64,000 nucleotides of DNA, taken from Pseudomonas tensinigenes (GTDB taxonomy: Bacteria > Pseudomonadota > Gammaproteobacteria > Pseudomonadales > Pseudomonadaceae). Shown here in pieces: positions 8,534-16,463 of the stretch. Each line of letters begins with the position of its first letter. Position 1 is the first letter of the stretch. Under the pieces are notes generated by a model. It was not told where the DNA came from. It made no database searches and worked only from the letters and a program-made list of their open reading frames with translations. Position numbers and translations under genes: made by a program. The stretch is taken from NCBI RefSeq assembly GCF_014268445.2, contig NZ_CP077089.1:1605501-1669500 (forward strand), given 5' to 3'.

Positions 8534-9456
8534 GCGATCGTCGGCAAAACGATCTCGTCGCTGCGCTGCACCCCGGCGGTGAAAGCGCGGCACAGGTCGA
8601 GAAATTCGCGCATCGCCGAGGTCTGGTACTTCTGCTTGTGCCAGATGAAGTAGAACTGTCGCGCTAGATCCAGATCCGGCGTTTCCACCGGCACCAGACT
8701 GCCGCGACGGAACGCGTCGCGCAGCGCCAGCCGCGAGATGCAGCCAATCCCCAGCCCCGATTCCACCGCGCGTTTGATCGCTTCGGTGTGCTCAAGCTCC
8801 AGACGGATATTCAGCGAGCTGCGATGGTGCCGCATGGCCTGATCGAAGGTCAGCCGCGTGCCGGAACCCTGTTCACGCAGAATCCACGCTTCGTGAGTCA
8901 GCTCTTCCATGCTTGCACTGCCGCGTCGGGCCAACGGATGCTGCGGCGCGCAGAACACCACCAGCTCATCCTCGACCCAGCTCTGCACTTCGATGTCCGG
9001 GTGGCTGCAATCGCCTTCGATTAGACCCAGATCAATTTCGTAGTGGGCGACTTGTTGCACGATATTGGCAGTGTTCTGCACGTGCAGTTTCACCTGACTT
9101 TCCGGGTGGCGCTGCATGAAACTGCCGATCAGCAAGGTCGCCAGGTAATTGCCGATGGTCAGCGTCGCGCCCACCGACAGTGAGCCGAAACCGGATTTGC
9201 CGTTGAGCAGGTCTTCGATTTCCTTGGCCTGATCAAGCAGCGCCACCGCCTGCGGCAACAGCTGTTTGCCGAGGGCGTTGAGGCTCAGCCGTTTGCCGGC
9301 GCGATCGAACAGCTGGCAGCTGGATTGGCGCTCGAGCTCGGTGATCGAGGTGCTGGCGGCCGACTGCGAGAGGTTGAGCAGACCCGCAGCACGGGATACG
9401 CTTTCCTGCTGGGCGACGGCGACGAAGACTTGCAGTTGACGGAGAGTAAATCGCAT
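8530..9456 (-). CDS. finR: LysR-type regulator FinR
   Basis: A 308-residue LysR-type transcriptional regulator with an N-terminal winged helix-turn-helix (MRFTLRQLQVFVAVAQQESVSRAAGLLNLSQSAASTSI) and a C-terminal effector domain. The start is at MRFT because 25 upstream in-frame residues run into the divergent promoter. It is divergent from the ferredoxin-NADP+ reductase gene. In P. putida and P. aeruginosa the regulator in this position, FinR, is needed for fpr induction by superoxide-generating agents. The assignment rests on this pairing plus family. Confidence 0.85.
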   Translation of the reverse strand: MRFTLRQLQVFVAVAQQESVSRAAGLLNLSQSAASTSITELERQSSCQLFDRAGKRLSLNALGKQLLPQAVALLDQAKEIEDLLNGKSGFGSLSVGATLTIGNYLATLLIGSFMQRHPESQVKLHVQNTANIVQQVAHYEIDLGLIEGDCSHPDIEVQSWVEDELVVFCAPQHPLARRGSASMEELTHEAWILREQGSGTRLTFDQAMRHHRSSLNIRLELEHTEAIKRAVESGLGIGCISRLALRDAFRRGSLVPVETPDLDLARQFYFIWHKQKYQTSAMREFLDLCRAFTAGVQRSDEIVLPTIA

Positions 9457-9468
9457 ATCGATATAACC

Positions 9469-9522
9469 GATAACCCTTATCTTAATAATCCAGTTAACAG
9501 ATATTGTCGTCGCTATTAGAAT
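9469..9522 (+). promoter_or_regulatory. Predicted FinR operator and fpr promoter
   Basis: GATAACCCTTATC (9469-9481) is an inverted repeat in the position expected for a LysR-type operator. Downstream, TTAACA (9494-9499) and TAGAAT (9517-9522) are spaced by 17 bp, a good sigma-70 promoter pointing to fpr. The finR start is at 9456, so the same operator could also give autoregulation. Binding is inferred. Confidence 0.5.
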
Positions 9523-9589
9523 GCGATGCAATTGCGCACCGTCGCCTTCAAAAGCCAGCGCAGACCCAATCTCCAGGAGTCAAACGTAC

Positions 9590-10369
9590 ATGAGCAACAT
9601 GAACCACGAGCGTGTCCTCAGTGTTCATCACTGGAACGACACTCTGTTCAGCTTCAAGTGCACCCGCGATCCGGGCCTGCGCTTCGAGAACGGTCAGTTC
9701 GTGATGATCGGCCTGCAACAGCCCAACGGCCGCCCGCTTATGCGCGCTTACTCGATCGCCAGCCCGAACTGGGAAGAGCATCTGGAATTCTTCAGCATCA
9801 AGGTGCAGGACGGCCCGCTGACCTCGCAGTTGCAGCACTTGAAGGAAGGCGACGAGATCATCATCTCGAAGAAGCCTACCGGCACCCTGGTTCTCGACGA
9901 CCTGAACCCGGGCAAGCACTTGTACCTGCTGAGCACCGGTACTGGCCTGGCGCCGTTCATGAGCGTGATCCAGGACCCGGAAACCTACGAGCGCTTTGAA
10001 AAAGTGATCCTGGTTCACGGTGTGCGTTACGTCAACGAAGTCGCCTACCGCGAATTCATCACCGAGCACCTGCCGCAGAACGAGTTCTTCGGCGAAGCGC
10101 TGCGTGACAAGCTGATCTACTACCCGACCGTGACTCGCGAGCCTTTCGAGAATCAGGGCCGTCTGACCGACCTGATGCGCAGCGGCAAGCTGTTCAGCGA
10201 CATCGGCCTGCCGCCGATCAACCCGCAGGACGACCGCGCGATGATCTGCGGCAGCCCGAGCATGCTCGACGAGACCAGCGAAGTGCTTGATAGCTTCGGT
10301 CTGAAGATCTCGGCGCGGATGCGCGAGCCGGGTGATTACCTGATCGAGCGTGCATTCGTCGAGAAGTAA
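9590..10369 (+). CDS. fpr: Ferredoxin-NADP+ reductase Fpr
   Basis: A 259-residue flavoprotein that moves electrons between NADPH and ferredoxin/flavodoxin in the cytoplasm, used in oxidative-stress repair and Fe-S biogenesis. The FAD site is RAYSIASPNWEEHLEFFSIKV and the NADP site includes LLSTGTGLAPFMSVI and ICGSPSMLDE. It ends RAFVEK, as in bacterial subclass Fpr enzymes. AGGAG at 9575-9579 supports the ATG at 9590. It is divergent from finR, its likely activator. Confidence 0.95.
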   Translation: MSNMNHERVLSVHHWNDTLFSFKCTRDPGLRFENGQFVMIGLQQPNGRPLMRAYSIASPNWEEHLEFFSIKVQDGPLTSQLQHLKEGDEIIISKKPTGTLVLDDLNPGKHLYLLSTGTGLAPFMSVIQDPETYERFEKVILVHGVRYVNEVAYREFITEHLPQNEFFGEALRDKLIYYPTVTREPFENQGRLTDLMRSGKLFSDIGLPPINPQDDRAMICGSPSMLDETSEVLDSFGLKISARMREPGDYLIERAFVEK

Positions 10370-10379
10370 CTGCAATACC

Positions 10380-10468
10380 TGTGGGAGCGAGCCTGCTCGC
10401 GAAAGCGGAGAATCAGGCACATGTTAGGTGACTGATATGACGCCTTCGCGAGCAGGCTCGCTCCCACA
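10380..10468. repeat. REP doublet (GAGCGAGCCTGCTCGC family)
   Basis: Two inverted copies of the Pseudomonas REP sequence GGGAGCGAGCCTGCTCGCGAA flank about 45 bp, giving a REPIN-like hairpin between fpr and the trmO terminator. Confidence 0.92.
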
Positions 10469-10490
10469 ATTGGTTTTGTGGTGTGACAGT

Positions 10491-10529
10491 AAAAGCCCGC
10501 GTTGCCTGTGAAGGCAGCGCGGGCTTTTT
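10491..10529. terminator. Bidirectional terminator between fpr and trmO
   Basis: The stem GCCCGCGTTGCC / GGCAGCGCGGGC is flanked by AAAA on the left and TTTTT on the right. It can stop both the fpr and the convergent trmO transcripts. Confidence 0.88.
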
Positions 10530-10540
10530 CGTTTTCGGGG

Positions 10541-11239
10541 TCAGGCCTCGGCAGGGATGACTTCGAGCACGCGGATCTGCTCAGGCGTCGGGTAATGCCA
10601 GCGCACATCCAGATCCCAGAATTGCGCGCCATATTCACGCTCAGGCACCGGGGTTTGATAGGCCGGACGCGGATCCTGAGCCAGACACTGTTCAATCAGC
10701 TCAACCAGCGGCTCGTCGAGGCGCTGAGCGTGTGTATGCGCTTGTTTCAACGCCGAGTCCGTCCACTGCACGTCGATCAACTGCGGCGCAGCGCTGGCGA
10801 TGCTGTTGGCGGCGTCGGCGATGATGTCGGCGTAAGGCACGTAGGGTTTGATGTCGAGGATCGGCGTGCCGTCCAGCAGATCAATGCCGGAGATGAACAG
10901 ACGATTGGCCTTGACCTTGTCCAGTTTCACCACCGATTGGCCGATGCCGTTGGGACGGTGAGTCGCGCGGGTTGCGAACACACCCATGGACTTGTTGCCG
11001 CCTAAACGTGGCGGGCGCACTTTCAAGCGAGGTTTGTCTTCCAGTGCCTGATGAAACAGAAACAGCAGCCAGACATGACTGACCTGTTCCAGACCCTGCA
11101 CCGCGTCGCCCTGATCAAACGGCGCCACCAGTTCCAGCACACCACGGGCGGCGGGGGCCAGTTGTGGCTGGCGGGGGATGGCGAATTTCTCCTTGAAGCA
11201 GGAGCGCACGAAGCCGATGGGGGAGACGCTGTAAGTCAT
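10541..11239 (-). CDS. trmO: tRNA (N6-threonylcarbamoyladenosine37-N6)-methyltransferase TrmO
   Basis: A 232-residue TsaA/YaeB-family protein that methylates t6A37 to m6t6A37 in tRNAs reading ACY codons, using SAM. It begins MTYSVSPIGFVRS. Family motifs include FKEKFAIPRQPQLAPAARG, GNKSMGVFATRATHRPNGIG and LDGTPILDIKPYVPYAD. The start at 11239 removes an upstream in-frame stretch that is only the translation of a REP doublet. A second ATG three codons upstream is possible. Confidence 0.92.
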   Translation of the reverse strand: MTYSVSPIGFVRSCFKEKFAIPRQPQLAPAARGVLELVAPFDQGDAVQGLEQVSHVWLLFLFHQALEDKPRLKVRPPRLGGNKSMGVFATRATHRPNGIGQSVVKLDKVKANRLFISGIDLLDGTPILDIKPYVPYADIIADAANSIASAAPQLIDVQWTDSALKQAHTHAQRLDEPLVELIEQCLAQDPRPAYQTPVPEREYGAQFWDLDVRWHYPTPEQIRVLEVIPAEA

Positions 11240-11316
11240 GGTTTGCATTCGAAGCGGGGCAGGGGTGGGCATGATAACCCGTCCCGTCTCAAGTCTGGTG
11301 GTGGCAGGGCTGGCCT

Positions 11317-11393
11317 CTTCGCGAGCAGGCTCGCTCCCACAGGGGTTATATGCATGACACAGATCCAATGTGGGAGCGAGCCTGCTCGCGAAG
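11317..11393. repeat. REP doublet
   Basis: Inverted REP copies (CTTCGCGAGCAGGCTCGCTC and its complement) are separated by about 30 bp between trmO and rhlG. Confidence 0.92.
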
Positions 11394-11408
11394 GCCGCAC
11401 CGCCGATC

Positions 11409-12179
11409 TCAGAGGCTAAACCCACCATCCAACGGAATAATATTCCCCGTCATATAAGCCCCAGCCGTACTCGCCAGACTGATCGCCAACGCCGCCATCT
11501 CATCCTCGCGTCCCCAGCGCTTCATCGGAATCAACGCCGTATCCTCAGCCAGCGCCTTCTCATCACTGCCAATATGCTGCGTCATCTTGCTCGGAAACCG
11601 CCCCGGCGCGATCACGTTGACGTTGATGTGCTGGCTCACCAGCTCCCGCGCGAGAATCCGCGACAACTGATGCAGGGCCGCCTTGCTTGGCCCATAGGCA
11701 TACGCCTGCTCACCAAACGAAGAAATCCCCGCCACCGAACCAATGTTGATAATCCGCGCCGGATTCGCCGCCGACCCGGCCTTGCGCAACAACGGCAGAA
11801 ACTGCTGGATGCAGGTGAACACCGAGGTCACGTTGAGCTGCATGACCTTCTCCCAGCCTTTGACCGGGTAACTCTCCAGCGGCGCGCCCCAGGTGGTGCC
11901 GGCGTTGTTCACCAGAATATCCAGATGCGTGATCTGCTCGCCCAGGCGCGCGGCCAGTTCCTGCACGCCTTCTTCCGTCGCCAGATTCGCCGCCACGCCG
12001 TGGCACTTGCCCAAGGCGCTGAGCTCTTCGGCCGTTTGATGGCAGGCCTCGGCATCGCGCGAGCAGACATAGACGCGCGCGCCAGCCTCGACAAAGGCTT
12101 TGGCTATCATTTTGCCGATACCACGGGTGCCGCCGGTCACCAGAGCGGTGCGGCCTTGCAGGGAGAAATACGGGTGCAT
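11409..12179 (-). CDS. rhlG: RhlG-type short-chain dehydrogenase/reductase
   Basis: A 256-residue NADPH-dependent SDR. TGGTRGIGKMIA (about 15-26) is the cofactor-binding TGxxxGIG motif, NNAG follows, and the catalytic Ser and YGPSK (Tyr/Lys) lie in GSVAGISSFGEQAYAYGPSKAALH. The protein opens MHPYFSLQGRTALVTGG and runs almost in register with P. aeruginosa RhlG, a beta-ketoacyl reductase studied for rhamnolipid and PHA precursors. No rhlAB or pha genes are nearby, so its pathway here is not shown by context. It ends GNIIPLDGGFSL, the usual SDR C-terminus. Confidence 0.82.
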   Translation of the reverse strand: MHPYFSLQGRTALVTGGTRGIGKMIAKAFVEAGARVYVCSRDAEACHQTAEELSALGKCHGVAANLATEEGVQELAARLGEQITHLDILVNNAGTTWGAPLESYPVKGWEKVMQLNVTSVFTCIQQFLPLLRKAGSAANPARIINIGSVAGISSFGEQAYAYGPSKAALHQLSRILARELVSQHINVNVIAPGRFPSKMTQHIGSDEKALAEDTALIPMKRWGREDEMAALAISLASTAGAYMTGNIIPLDGGFSL

Positions 12180-12292
12180 GGCGAATCCTGAGTGCTAGGG
12201 ATCAGTACACCCTAGTCGTCAGCCGCGAAAAGCGGAGCCACTATTTTCGAAAGGAATGGTGGGCCATGCGGCCAGCTTCGAGTGGCAAGCTG

Positions 12293-12356
12293 CAAGCTAC
12301 AAGTTAACGCGGTGTGGCAACTTGTAGCTTGTAGCTTGTAGCTTGTAGCTTGTAGC
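12293..12356. repeat. Hairpin with TTGTAGC heptad tandem repeat
   Basis: Five perfect tandem copies of TTGTAGC lie at 12322-12356. The first copies also pair with an upstream inverted arm: CAAGCTACAAGTT (12293-12305) with AACTTGTAGCTTG (12319-12331). The hairpin sits between yehS and rhlG and may stop or stabilise the yehS transcript. The copy number is likely variable between strains. Confidence 0.8.
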
Positions 12357-12368
12357 TTGAGGCTGCTT

Positions 12369-12836
12369 TTAAGCTCTCACGCGCAGCGTGAGCCCCTTGA
12401 GGAAGTTGCGCAGCAACTGGTCGCCGCACGGGCGGTAGTTGGTGTGGCCGACCTTGCGGAACAGCGCGCTCAGCTCAGGCTTGGACACCGGGAACTCGGC
12501 CGCCTTGAGGATTGCGTGCATATCGTCTTCTTTCAGTTCGAAAGCGACGCGCAGCTTTTTCAGGATGATGTTGTTGGTCACTGGCACTTCGATCGGCTGC
12601 GGCGGACGGCTTTCGTCCTTGCCACGTTTGAAGATCACCAGACCGTCGAGGAAGTGCGCGATGACTTCGTCCGGGCAGCGCACGAAACCTTCTTCGTCTT
12701 CTTCTTTCTTGTCGAGCCAGGTCACTACGTCGGCGAGCGCTACTTCCATGCCGCCGAGTTTGATGATCTCGACAACCTTCTTGTCGCTGATGTCGAGCAT
12801 GTAGCGCACGCTGCGCAATACGTCGTTATGAATCAT
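12369..12836 (-). CDS. yehS: YehS-family DUF1456 protein
   Basis: A 155-residue cytoplasmic protein made of two DUF1456 repeats: one starts NDVLRSVRYML and the second NNIILKKLRVAFELKEDDMHAIL. It aligns along its full length with E. coli YehS, including the KRGKDESRPP linker and the RPCGDQLLRNFLKGL end. The function is unknown. The start at MIHNDVL matches homologues; 11 upstream in-frame residues are excluded. It is followed on the minus strand by the heptad hairpin. Confidence 0.88.
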   Translation of the reverse strand: MIHNDVLRSVRYMLDISDKKVVEIIKLGGMEVALADVVTWLDKKEEDEEGFVRCPDEVIAHFLDGLVIFKRGKDESRPPQPIEVPVTNNIILKKLRVAFELKEDDMHAILKAAEFPVSKPELSALFRKVGHTNYRPCGDQLLRNFLKGLTLRVRA

Positions 12837-12908
12837 GTGAGTAATCCTGATAAGCGTTGTGGGCAGCACGCAGGCGCGCTGCCGAAATGTGTGGCGGCAG
12901 TGGAAGCC

Positions 12909-13619
12909 TTAGAACTTCTCTTTGCCGGACAGGTAGCGCCATTGGCCGACCGGAACCTTGCCGATCGAGACGCCGCCGATGCGGATGCGGCGGATGCCGA
13001 TGACCTTCAGGCCCACCGCTTCGCAGAACTGGGCGATGATCCCCGGCTGCGGGTTTTTCATGGCGAAGCGCAGACGGTTTTCGTTCTGCCAGCTGGCTTT
13101 GACCGGCGGCAGCTCCTTGCCCTTGTGGGTCAGGCCGTGCTGCAAGCGATTAAGGCCGTGGGCGACCATGTCCCCTTCGACTTCAACCACATATTCCTGC
13201 TCGATCTTCGCGGCGTCGGCGGTGAGTTTGCGCAGGATTTTCCAGTCCTGAGTGAACACCAGCAGGCCGCTAGCCTTGGCTTGCAGGTCGGCGCTGGCGG
13301 TCAGGCGCAGGAAGTGCCCGCGCAACGGGCGCTTGCTGAAGCGGTGTTCTTCGCTGAGGGTTTCGGCGCTGAGCGACTGCATGGCAGTTTCGACGTCCAT
13401 GCCGGCAGGGGCGTTGAGCAGGATGGTCACCGGCTCCGGCGCGGTGGCCTTGGCGTCCTTGTCGAGCTCGACTTTCTGCTCGCCGACCTTGAATTGCGGC
13501 TCGTCAATCACTTCGCCGTCCACGGTGACCCAGCCGCCCTCGATGAACAGCTCGGCCTCCCGGCGGGAGCAACCGACCAGTTCGATGAGGCGTTTGGAGA
13601 GGCGAATCGGGTCAGTCAT
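12909..13619 (-). CDS. RsuA/RluB-like pseudouridine synthase homologue, likely degenerate
   Basis: A 236-residue protein with an N-terminal S4 RNA-binding domain (RLSKRLIELVGCSRREAELFIEGGWVTVDGEVI). The following domain has pseudouridine synthase features (ILLNAPAGMDVE, SGLLVFTQDWKILRKL, EYVVEVEGDM, IRRIRIGGVSIGKVPVGQWRYLS). In active members the catalytic Asp sits in GRLDxxTxGL. Here the aligned stretch is ADLQAKASGLL, placing Gln113 at the Asp position. The usual GRNRQIRRM motif is also replaced by QPGIIAQFC. It is probably an RNA-binding protein without isomerase activity; the alignment is mine, by eye. Confidence 0.75.
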   Translation of the reverse strand: MTDPIRLSKRLIELVGCSRREAELFIEGGWVTVDGEVIDEPQFKVGEQKVELDKDAKATAPEPVTILLNAPAGMDVETAMQSLSAETLSEEHRFSKRPLRGHFLRLTASADLQAKASGLLVFTQDWKILRKLTADAAKIEQEYVVEVEGDMVAHGLNRLQHGLTHKGKELPPVKASWQNENRLRFAMKNPQPGIIAQFCEAVGLKVIGIRRIRIGGVSIGKVPVGQWRYLSGKEKF

Positions 13620-13708
13620 GACAGGGCCGTAACAAAAAAGGGGTGGGCATTGTACCTGTGTGGCGCCGGTTAAGCCCGGTTCCATTTACAGGCTGTTCGC
13701 AATTCCCT

Positions 13709-13795
13709 GTGGGAGCCAGCCTGCTGGCGATTGCATCACCGCGGTGTATCTGACTGACCGCGTCGCCTGCATCGCTAGCAGGCTAGCTCCCACAG
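13709..13795. repeat. REP doublet, GCCAGCCTGCTGGC variant
   Basis: Inverted copies of GTGGGAGCCAGCCTGCTGGCGAT and ATCGCTAGCAGGCTAGCTCCCAC flank about 40 bp. The core has diverged from the main REP family in both arms. Confidence 0.85.
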
Positions 13796-13810
13796 TTGTT
13801 TTGGGTTGTG

Positions 13811-14284
13811 TCAGCCGTTGCTTGAGCGTTGCTGATTCTGTCGCAAACGCATATGTAGCAACGGATACGGCTGGCCCATGCCATCGACTTCCGAACGGCC
13901 GATCACTTCAAAACCTTGTTTGAAGTAGAAGCCCAAGGCCTGGGGGTTCTGCTCGTTGACGTCGAGTTCATCGGCATTCAGATGCTGCATGGCGTAGTTG
14001 AGCAGTTTCTTGCCCAAACCCTGGCCACGAAAATCCGGGTCGATGAACAGCATCTCGATCTTGCCCGCCGCGACACCGGCAAACCCGGTGATGCGCTGAT
14101 TGGCATTCTTGGTGCAGATCAGCATCACCGCATCGAGATAGCGGTTGAGCACCAGATTGCGCAGCAGCTCGATATAGCTGTCCGGCAGGAAATCATGGGT
14201 GGCGCGAACCGAGGCCTCCCAGACCTGGGTCAGTTCCTGGTAATCGCTGAGTTTCGGCGTGTGGATGACCGAATGGTGACGCAT
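13811..14284 (-). CDS. GNAT-family N-acetyltransferase
   Basis: A 157-residue acetyltransferase. Motif A, the acetyl-CoA site, is IEMLFIDPDFRGQGLGKKLLNYAMQ (RGQGLGK), preceded by the beta-strand GFAGVAAGK. The end shows the FYFKQGFEVIGRSEVDGMGQPYPLLHM segment typical of YjaB-like members. The substrate cannot be told from sequence. It stands alone between a REP doublet and a terminator. Confidence 0.85.
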   Translation of the reverse strand: MRHHSVIHTPKLSDYQELTQVWEASVRATHDFLPDSYIELLRNLVLNRYLDAVMLICTKNANQRITGFAGVAAGKIEMLFIDPDFRGQGLGKKLLNYAMQHLNADELDVNEQNPQALGFYFKQGFEVIGRSEVDGMGQPYPLLHMRLRQNQQRSSNG

Positions 14285-14341
14285 GCCCGTCTGCCTCTTG
14301 TCCGTTTCAAGGGAGTCCGTCCCCCGCTAAACGATAGCCGT

Positions 14342-14379
14342 AAAAAAGCCCCGCATCTCGTAAAAAGAGCGGGGCTTTC
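14342..14379 (-). terminator. Intrinsic terminator upstream of the GNAT gene
   Basis: The stem GCCCCGC / GCGGGGC has a strong T-run on the minus strand. It lies beyond the repeat block downstream of rimO and would stop rimO read-through into the GNAT gene. Confidence 0.8.
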
Positions 14380-14425
14380 TGTATTTATTGCGGTGTCTGG
14401 CTGGATACTTCTGTCGCCAGCAAGA

Positions 14426-14824
14426 TCTCTCCCCCTCACCCCAACCCTCTCCCCCAGAGGGGGCGAGGGGGAAGGGAGCAGATCTTCATGCTGTTCAAAA
14501 CCTGAGCCCGACTGGATATTTCTAGTCGCCGCAATTCGAAAGAACACCTCGATCAGTCCCCTCTCCCCCAAGGGGGCGAGGGGGGAAGGGCGCAGATCTT
14601 TGTGCTGTTCAAAACCTGAGTTCGACTCGAACGTTCAGGACGGTGCAGCTCGGAAGAACACATAGATCAGTCCCCGCGCCCTCCGGGAGAGGGCGAGGGG
14701 GAAGGGAGCAGATCTTCATGCTGTTCAAACCTGAGTTCAACCGGATAGCTCAGGTCGATGTACCTCGAAAGAACAACACGGTCAGCTCCCTCTCCCTCCG
14801 GGAGAGGGCTGGGGTGAGGGGCTT
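14426..14824. repeat. Tandem array of CCCTCTCCC/GGGAGAGGG elements
   Basis: Four units each contain a CCCTCTCCC...GGGAGAGGG-type hairpin. They are joined by a conserved spacer (GCAGATCTTCATGCTGTTCAA, then CCTGAG and CGAAAGAACA). The spacer recurs at about 14481, 14595 and 14711, a period of 114-116 bp. The spacers diverge by several bases. Related blocks occur at 43847 and 53081. This is non-coding, imprecise repetition and not a CRISPR array. Confidence 0.85.
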
Positions 14825-14836
14825 TTGATCTTCAGA

Positions 14837-16174
14837 TCAGATCTGCTCAGCCCACAGATCATATTCGTCAGCATCAGTAACCTTGCACCAGACCTTGTCA
14901 CCCGGCTTCAGATTGCTGCCGTTATCAATAAACACGTTGCCATCGATTTCCGGGGCATCGAAGAAGCAGCGGCCGACCGCGCCTTGCTCGTCGACTTCGT
15001 CCACCAGCACTTCGATTTCACGGCCGATACGCATTTGCAGGCGTGCCGAGCTGATCGCTTGCTGGTGCGCCATGAAGCGATCCCAACGATCCTGCTTGAC
15101 CTCGTCCGGGACGATCTCCAGATCCAGATCATTCGCCGGAGCGCCATCCACCGGCGAGTACTGGAAGCAACCGACGCGGTCGAGCTGGGCTTCGGTCAGC
15201 CAGTTCAGCAGGTACTGGAAGTCTTCTTCGGTCTCGCCCGGGAAGCCGACGATGAAGGTCGAACGGATGATCAGGTCCGGGCAGATTTCGCGCCAGTTCT
15301 TGATGCGCGCCAGGGTCTTGTCTTCAAACGCCGGGCGTTTCATCGACTTCAACACTTTCGGGCTGGCGTGCTGGAACGGGATGTCCAGGTACGGCAGGAT
15401 CTTGCCGGCGGCCATCAGCGGAATCAGCTCGTCGACGTGCGGGTACGGGTAAACGTAGTGCAGACGGACCCAGACGCCCAGCGTGCTCAGCGCTTCACAC
15501 AGTTCGGTCATGCGGGTTTTCACCGGCGCGCCGTTCCAGAAACCGGTGCGGTATTTCACGTCGACGCCGTAAGCGCTGGTGTCTTGCGAAATGACCAGCA
15601 ACTCTTTAACGCCGGATTTGACCAGACGCTGAGCTTCGTCCAACACGTCACCGACCGGACGGCTGACCAGTTTGCCGCGCATCGACGGGATGATGCAGAA
15701 CGAGCAGCTGTGGTTGCAGCCTTCGGAAATCTTCAGATACGCGTAGTGACGCGGGGTCAGCTTGATGCCTTGCGGCGGCACCAGGTCGATCAGCGGGTTG
15801 TGATCCTTACGCGGTGGCACCACTTCGTGCACGGCGTTGACCACTTGCTCGTACTGCTGCGGACCGGTCACGGCCAGCACGCTCGGGTGGACGTTGCGGA
15901 TGTTGCCTTCTTCCACGCCCATGCAACCGGTAACGATGACCTTGCCGTTTTCCTTGATCGCCTCGCCGATCACTTCCAGCGACTCAGCCTTGGCCGAATC
16001 GATGAAACCGCAGGTGTTGACCACGACCACGTCGGCGTCCTGATAGGTGGACACCACGTCATAGCCTTCCATGCGCAGCTGGGTCAGGATGCGCTCGGAG
16101 TCGACCAGTGCTTTCGGGCAACCCAGAGATACAAAGCCAACCTTTGGATTGGCCGGCGCAGGAGTGGTGGACAT
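14837..16174 (-). CDS. rimO: Ribosomal protein S12 methylthiotransferase RimO
   Basis: A 445-residue radical-SAM methylthiotransferase that modifies an aspartate of ribosomal protein S12. The N-terminal UPF0004 domain opens [16 protein letters not shown] and supplies three Fe-S cysteines (GCPK, NTCGF, TGCMG). The radical-SAM CxxxCxxC site is [17 protein letters not shown] near residue 150. A C-terminal TRAM domain (about 378-445, [27 protein letters not shown]) ends the protein. Motifs separate it from MiaB: the S12-type insertion [13 protein letters not shown] is RimO-specific. It is followed by the repeat array at 14426. Confidence 0.96.
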   Translation of the reverse strand: MSTTPAPANPKVGFVSLGCPKALVDSERILTQLRMEGYDVVSTYQDADVVVVNTCGFIDSAKAESLEVIGEAIKENGKVIVTGCMGVEEGNIRNVHPSVLAVTGPQQYEQVVNAVHEVVPPRKDHNPLIDLVPPQGIKLTPRHYAYLKISEGCNHSCSFCIIPSMRGKLVSRPVGDVLDEAQRLVKSGVKELLVISQDTSAYGVDVKYRTGFWNGAPVKTRMTELCEALSTLGVWVRLHYVYPYPHVDELIPLMAAGKILPYLDIPFQHASPKVLKSMKRPAFEDKTLARIKNWREICPDLIIRSTFIVGFPGETEEDFQYLLNWLTEAQLDRVGCFQYSPVDGAPANDLDLEIVPDEVKQDRWDRFMAHQQAISSARLQMRIGREIEVLVDEVDEQGAVGRCFFDAPEIDGNVFIDNGSNLKPGDKVWCKVTDADEYDLWAEQI

Positions 16175-16463
16175 GTCTAACCTCGGTATTTTGTGACATC
16201 GCTTTCTTGGTGCGAAAGCCGACGGACGGGCGCTTAGGGCGCGCCTCTGATCAAAAAGTGCGCAATTCTAGCGGCGGGCAACGCACTTGACCAGCTTTAT
16301 GCAGGGAAATACGACGAGTGCTGCGCTATGCTTCGCGCCGTTGAGCTTTACCAATTTTTTACAGTCAACAAAACGTCTGTAACAACAGGTAAAACAGCGC
16401 ATGCTGCACCACAAAGCATAGTGCTTCATTCAAGAAGCCGGTTCTGAGAAGTAGGAGTGTTGG

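Noticed and set aside
14426..14824. Possible CRISPR array
   Set aside because: Repeats are imperfect, the period is about 115 bp, spacers are more conserved than expected and no cas genes are near.
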